Assembly: GCA_964036045.1 (NCBI GenBank)
Contig: CAXIWF010000820.1
Span: 1 to 64,000, forward strand
Direction: 5' to 3'
DNA from: Eutreptiella sp. 'Long Island Sound 2002'
Taxonomy: Eukaryota > Euglenozoa > Euglenophyceae > Eutreptiales > Eutreptiaceae
Length of the DNA: 64,000 nucleotides
The position numbers and the translations under genes were made by a program. The notes under the pieces are model-generated. The model was not told the origin of the DNA. It did not search any database and saw nothing but the letters and a program-made list of their open reading frames with translations. This document shows, one piece after another, positions 58,938 through 64,000 of the stretch; within the stretch, counting starts at the first letter, position 1, and the number at the start of each line of letters is the position of its first letter.

Positions 58938-59223
58938 ATGCTGCCATGGACATCTGAACTGGCTTTGCCAGGCAAAAGCATTTCCAGCCGCGGTGGCTCC
59001 ATTAAGGTCCACCGCTCGCTAGTAAAATTGGGGTAAAAATCGGCTATGTTTTTCGCTACACAGAGGGGGTGCTGGTTGTACCATGCACTGCACCACGGCC
59101 TCCTAACATCTTTGCAATGAGGTGCACTCCACAGCTGCCCTCCCCTCTATCATTACATCACATTCCAAGGCATAGTTGCTCACCCGGGATGCTCCCCTTG
59201 CTGGTCTCTCTGGTGATTACCAC
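58938..59223 (-). repeat. E element, inverted copy 15
   Basis: Same subtype as copies 1 and 11. Confidence 0.9.
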
Positions 59224-61353
59224 AAGTGTAGGTACGGCGTGTTGATGCGGATGCTGGTGAGTGGTTCTTTTTGAATGGGTTGTTGGGACATGAAAGGGCG
59301 GGGTACGGTGGCCTGTGTGGAATTGGATGGGTGCGGTGGGATGCAAATGTGAATGTGAGCACATTTGGGGGGTTGCACGAAAGTGTAGGTATGCCGTGTT
59401 GAGGCGGATGGGGGAGGGGTGGGTGTTTTTGAATGGGGTGTTGGAACATGAAATGGCGGGGTACCGTGGCCTGTGCCGGGTTGGGTGGATGCGCTGGGAT
59501 GCAAATGTGAATGTGAGCACATTGGGAGGGTTGCAAGAAAGTGCAGGTATGGCGTGTTGATGCGGATGGGGGAGGGGTGGGTGTTTTTGAATGGGGTGTT
59601 GGAACATGAAAGGGCGAGGTACGGTGGCCTGTGTGGGGTTGGGTGGGTGCAGTGGGATGCAAATGTGAATGTGAGCACATACGGGGGGTCGCACGAAAGT
59701 GTAGGTATGGCGTGTTGATGCGGATGGAGGAGGGGTGGGTGTTTTTGAATGGGGTGTTGGGACATGAAAGGGCGGGGTACGGTGGCCTGTGTGGGGTTGG
59801 GTGGATGCAGTGGGATGCAAATGTGAATGTGAGCATATTTGGGGGGTTGCAAGAAAGTGTAGGTATGGCGTGTTGATGCGGATGGGGGAGCGGTGGGTGT
59901 TTTTGAATGGGGTGTTGGGATATGAAAGGGCGAGGTACGGTGGCCTGTGTGGGGTTGGGTGGGTGCAGTGGGATGCAAATGTGAATGCGAGCACATACGG
60001 GGGGTCGCACGAAAGTGTAGGTATGGTGTGTTGATGCGGATGAGGGATGGGTGGGTGTTTTTGAATGGGGTGTTGGGACATGAAAGGGCGGGGTACGGTG
60101 GCCTGTGTGGGGTTGGGTGGATGCGGTGGGATGCAAATGTGAATGTGAGCACATTTGGGTGGTTTCACGAAAGTGTAGGTATGCCGTGTTGAGGCGGATG
60201 GGGGAGGGGTGGGTGTTTTTGAATAGGTGTTGGAACATGAAATGGCGGGGTACCGTGGCCTGTGCCGGGTTGGGTGGATGCAATGGGATGCAAATGTGAA
60301 TGTGAGCACATTGGGAGGGTTGCAAGAAAGTGCAGGTATGGCGTGTTGATGCGGATGGGGGAGGGGTGGGTGTTTTTGAATGGGGTGTTGGAACATGAAA
60401 CGGCGGGGTACCGTGGCCTGTGCCGGGTTGGGTGGATGCGGTGGGATGCAAATGTGAATCCGAGCACATTTGGGGGGTTGCACGAAAGTGTAGGTATGCC
60501 GTGTTGAGGCGGATGGGGGAGGGGTGGGTGTTTTTGAATGGGGTGTTGGGACATGAAAGGGCGGGGTACGGTGGCCTGTGTGGGGTTGGGTGGATGCGGT
60601 GGGATGCAAATGTGAATGTGAGCACATTTGGGGGGTTGCACGAAAGTGTAGGTATGCCGTGTTGAGGCGGATGGGGGAGGGGTGGGTGTTTTTGAATGGG
60701 GTGTTGGAACATGAAATGGCGGGGTACCGTGGCCTGTGCCGGGTTGGGTGGATGCGGTGGGATGCAAATGTGAATGTGAGCACATTGGGGGGGTTGTAGG
60801 AAAGTGTAGGTATGGCGTGTTGATGCGGATGGGGGAGGGGTGGGTGTTTTTGAATGGGGTGTTGGGACATGAAAGGGCGAGGTACGGTGGCCTGTGTGGG
60901 GTTGGGTGGGTGCAGTGGGATGCAAATGTGAATGCGAGCACATACGGGGGGTCGCACGAAAGTGTAGGTATGGCGTGTTGATGCGGATGAAGGAGGGGTG
61001 GGTGTTTTTGAATGGGGTGTTGGGACATGAAAGGGCGGGGTACGGTGGCCTGTGCCGGGTTGGGTGGATGCGCTGGGATGCAAATGTGAATGTGAGCACA
61101 TTTGGGGGGTTGCACGAAAGTGTAGGTATGCCGCGTTGAGGCGGATGGGGGAGGGGTGGGTGTTTTTGAATGGGGTGTTGGAACATGAAATGGCGGGGTA
61201 CCGTGGCCTGTGCCGGGTTGGGTGGATGCGGTGGGATGCAAATGTGAATGTAAGCACATTGGAGGGGTTGTAGGAAAGTGTAGGTATGGCGTGTTGATGC
61301 GGATGGGGGAGGGGTGGGTGTTTTTGAATGGGTCGTTGGAACATGAAAGGGCG

Positions 61354-61639
61354 ATGCTGCCATGGACATCTGAACTGGCTTTGCCAGGCAAAAACATTTC
61401 CAGCCGCGGTGGCTCCATTAAGGTCCACCGCTCGCTAGTAAAATTGGGGTAAAAATCGGCTATGTTTTTCGCTACACAGAGGGGGTGCTGGTTGTACCAT
61501 GCACTGCACCACGGCCTCCTAACATCTTTGCAATGAGGTGCACTCCACAGCTGCCCTCCCCTCTATCATTACATCACATTCCAAGCCATAGTTGCTCACC
61601 CGGGATGCTCCCCTTGCTGGTCTCTCTGGTGATTACCAC
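61354..61639 (-). repeat. E element, inverted copy 16
   Basis: 2416 bp after copy 15; CTCTATC subtype. Confidence 0.9.
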
Positions 61640-62506
61640 AAGTGTAGGTACGGCGTGTTGATGCGGATGCTGGTGTGTGGTTCTTTTTGAATGGGTTGTT
61701 GGGACATGAAAGGGCGGGGTACGGTGGCCTGTGTGGAATTGGATGGGTGCGGTGGGATGTAAATGTGAATGTGAGCACATTTGGGGGGTTGCACGAAAGT
61801 GTAGGTATGCCGTGTTGAGGCGGATGGGGGAGGAGTGGGTGTTTTTGAATGGGGTGTTGGAACATGAAATGGCGGGGTACCGTGGCCTGTGCCGGGTTGG
61901 GTGGATGCGCTGGGATGCAAATGTGAATGTGAGCACATTGGGAGGGTTGCAAGAAAGTGCAGGTATGGCGTGTTGATGCGGATGGGGGAGGGGTGGGTGT
62001 TTTTGAATGGGGTGTTGGAACACGAAAGGGCGAGGTACGGTGGCCTGTGTGGGGTTGGGTGGGTGCAGTGGGATGCAAATGTGAATGTGAGCACATACGG
62101 GGGGTCGCACGAAAGTGTAGGTATGGCGTGTTGATGCGGATGGAGGAGGGGTGGGTGTTTTTGAATGGGGTGTTGGGACATGAAAGGGCGGGGTACGGTG
62201 GCCTGTGTGGGGTTGGGTGGATGCGGTGGGATGCAAATGTGAATGTGAGCACATTTGGGGGGTTGCACGAAAGTGTAGGTATGCCGCGTTGAGGCGGATG
62301 GGGGAGGGGTGGGTGTTTTTGAATGGGGTGTTGGAACATGAAATGGCGGGGTACCGTGGCCTGTGCCGGGTTGGGTGGATGCGGTGGGATGCAAATGTGA
62401 ATGTAAGCACATTGGAGGGGTTGTAGGAAAGTGTAGGTATGGCGTGTTGATGCGGATGGGGGAGGGGTGGGTGTTTTTGAATGGGTCGTTGGAACATGAA
62501 AGGGCG

Positions 62507-62792
62507 ATGCTGCCATGGACATCTGAACTGGCTTTGCCAGGCAAAAACATTTCCAGCCGCGGTGGCTCCATTAAGGTCCACCGCTCGCTAGTAAAATTGG
62601 GGTAAAAATCGGCTATGTTTTTCGCTACACAGAGGGGGTGCTGGTTGTACCATGCACTGCACCACGGCCTCCTAACATCTTTGCAATGAGGTGCACTCCA
62701 CAGCTGCCCTCCCCTCGATCATTACATCACATTCCAAGCCATAGTTGCTCACCCGGGATGCTCCCCTTGCTGGTCTCTCTGGTGATTACCAC
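62507..62792 (-). repeat. E element, inverted copy 17
   Basis: 1153 bp after copy 16; CTCGATC subtype; faces the single direct E at 63029. Confidence 0.9.
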
Positions 62793-63028
62793 AAGTGTAG
62801 GTACGGCGTGTTGATGCGGATGCTGGTGTGTGGTTCTTTTTGAATGGGTTGTTGGGACATGAAAGGGCGGGGTACGGTGGCCTGTGTGGAATTGGATGGG
62901 TGCGGTGGGATGCAAATGTGAATGTGAGCACATTTGGGGGGTTGCACGAAGTGTAGGTATGGCGTGTTGATGCGGATGGGGGAGGGGTGGGTGTTTTGAA
63001 TGGGGGTGTTGGGACATGAAAGGGCGGG

Positions 63029-63235
63029 ATTTGTGGTAAACAGCGGAGAGACCAGCAAGGGTAGCATCCCGGTCGAGCAACTATGGGTTGGAATGTGATG
63101 TAATGATAGAGAGGAAGGCCATTTGTGAAGTGGTATGCATTCTGAAGGTGGTAGGAGGCCGTGGTGCAGTGCAAAGTATACCCAGCACCCTCCTTGTATG
63201 GCAAAAAACATCCCCAATTTTTACCCCGATTTTAC
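63029..63235 (+). repeat. Single fused direct E copy opening segment copy 6
   Basis: Only one direct E here instead of two. The left part has first-copy bases (GGTAGCATCCCGGTCG), the right part second-copy bases (CTATGGGTTGG, GAGAGGAAGG). The switch falls in GAGCAAC at 63075-63081, so the intervening 418 bp is missing. Confidence 0.88.
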
Positions 63236-63248
63236 AAGTATTTTACTA

Positions 63249-63497
63249 CATGGTGGGGCACATCCTGCGGCACATTGGGGGGCACATGGTGGGGCACATC
63301 CCAGGGCACATCGTGGGGTTCACAGTGGGGCACACTGTGGGGCACATCATGGGGCACATCAATTGGCATTTGGGGGCACATCGTGCGGCACATGGTGGGG
63401 CACATGGTGGGGCACATCATGGGTCACATTCTGGTGAGCATTGAGGGCACATTCTGGGGCACATCGTGGGCCACATTGCGGGGCACATCCTGGGGCA
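63249..63497 (+). repeat. 12-bp minisatellite, copy 6
   Basis: Has the copy 1-3 base at the site where copies 4 and 5 differ, plus one-base deletions (TTTGGGGGCAC, TTGAGGGCAC). Confidence 0.9.
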
Positions 63498-64000
63498 GTG
63501 CGGTGAAAGGTGGTGTGGTGTGGTCTAGCGTGGTGTGGATTGATGTGGTGTAGTGTTTCTTCCTTTTGTGTGGTGCCATGTGAGGAACATGTTGTAACCG
63601 CTGCATAGTGGTTGATCTTTGTTGTAACTGCGAAGCCTGTAGCCTGATGCCCCAGGGGTCGTAACGCCCGACACTGCCCCTGATATCTCCGAACCCACAT
63701 AACCCTCTTCAGACCCATATCCAGCTTAGGGGAGCGACATATGCGAAGCACTTGTAAGTCCTTTGAACTCCATGGTGGAATATGAAGAGTACGAAAACCC
63801 GGTCTACAAAAATGGAGCAGACATAGAATCTCAATGCGCATTCATCGCACATAATGACACAACGTGAAATCATTCGAAATAATTTAAATAAATCCGATTG
63901 GGAAATCACGAAAAGACAATGCGACTCGACGCGCGCTCACAGGCGACATCTGGCGGCGAACGGAAAACATGAAAACAAGCGAAAATTTACTGCACTAATG
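63498..64000. other. Spacer, copy 6 (cut by window end)
   Basis: Matches 5979 onward; ends before the TTAGGATATT region. Contains indels such as GTAGCCTGATG for GTAGCCTTGATG. Confidence 0.6.

Larger units (their letters stand above)
57879..63028. repeat. 158-bp satellite block 6
   Basis: About 27 monomers with three inverted E inserts. It matches block 1 at offset 57939. The last monomers (from about 62940) have one-base indels not seen in other blocks. Confidence 0.96.

Overview
The window looks like nuclear repeat DNA from a euglenoid (Euglena or a close relative). Two things point there. Three minus-strand genes carry the 26-nt Euglena-type spliced-leader (SL) exon followed by a GT splice site. 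Two minus-strand 5S rRNA genes (118 nt) have intact internal promoter elements and a T6 stop. SL RNA and 5S rRNA genes are known to be linked in Euglena. I found no protein-coding gene I can support; every long open frame lies in satellite or in unrecognised spacer.

Layout. Six blocks of a G-rich 158-bp satellite (1-5090, 9541-13806, 19432-22533, 26984-32402, 42068-48213, 57879-63028; about 154 monomers) are interrupted 17 times by a 286-bp insert (E, inverted orientation). Each block ends with an inverted E, 237 bp of satellite, and then a pair of E copies in direct orientation. That pair opens a 4.45-kb segment present at 5091-9540, 13807-18256, 22534-26983, 32403-36852 and 48214-52663, with a partial copy from 63029. 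In order it holds direct E copies, a 12-bp GGGGCACAT minisatellite, a spacer, about 1.9 kb of degenerate TTAGGATATT repeats, and a 1-kb spacer. After copies 1 and 3 satellite resumes at once. After copies 2, 4 and 5 comes an SL RNA cassette. In copies 4 and 5 this continues into a 5S gene and 3.9 kb of further non-coding DNA, with a 203-bp duplication, a 181-bp tandem repeat, TG-rich minisatellites and overlapping hairpins.

History read from the sequence. Monomers (158 bp) are grouped by E inserts into 1153- or 2416-bp units. Those sit in 8.7-kb units, and these in a 17.4-18.6-kb tandem duplication whose novel join (19431/19432) fuses the 5S terminator run to mid-satellite DNA. A further 15.8-kb duplication carries the complete SL-5S region twice. 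Copies are nearly identical, so the amplification is recent. The SL gene in the last copy carries a substitution inside the exon. The final ~1 kb has many one-base indels and is probably of lower sequence quality.

Function: only the SL RNA genes (donor of the trans-spliced leader) and the 5S genes (ribosome) have a recognisable role. The rest is best read as satellite and dispersed-repeat DNA that has carried these small RNA genes along.
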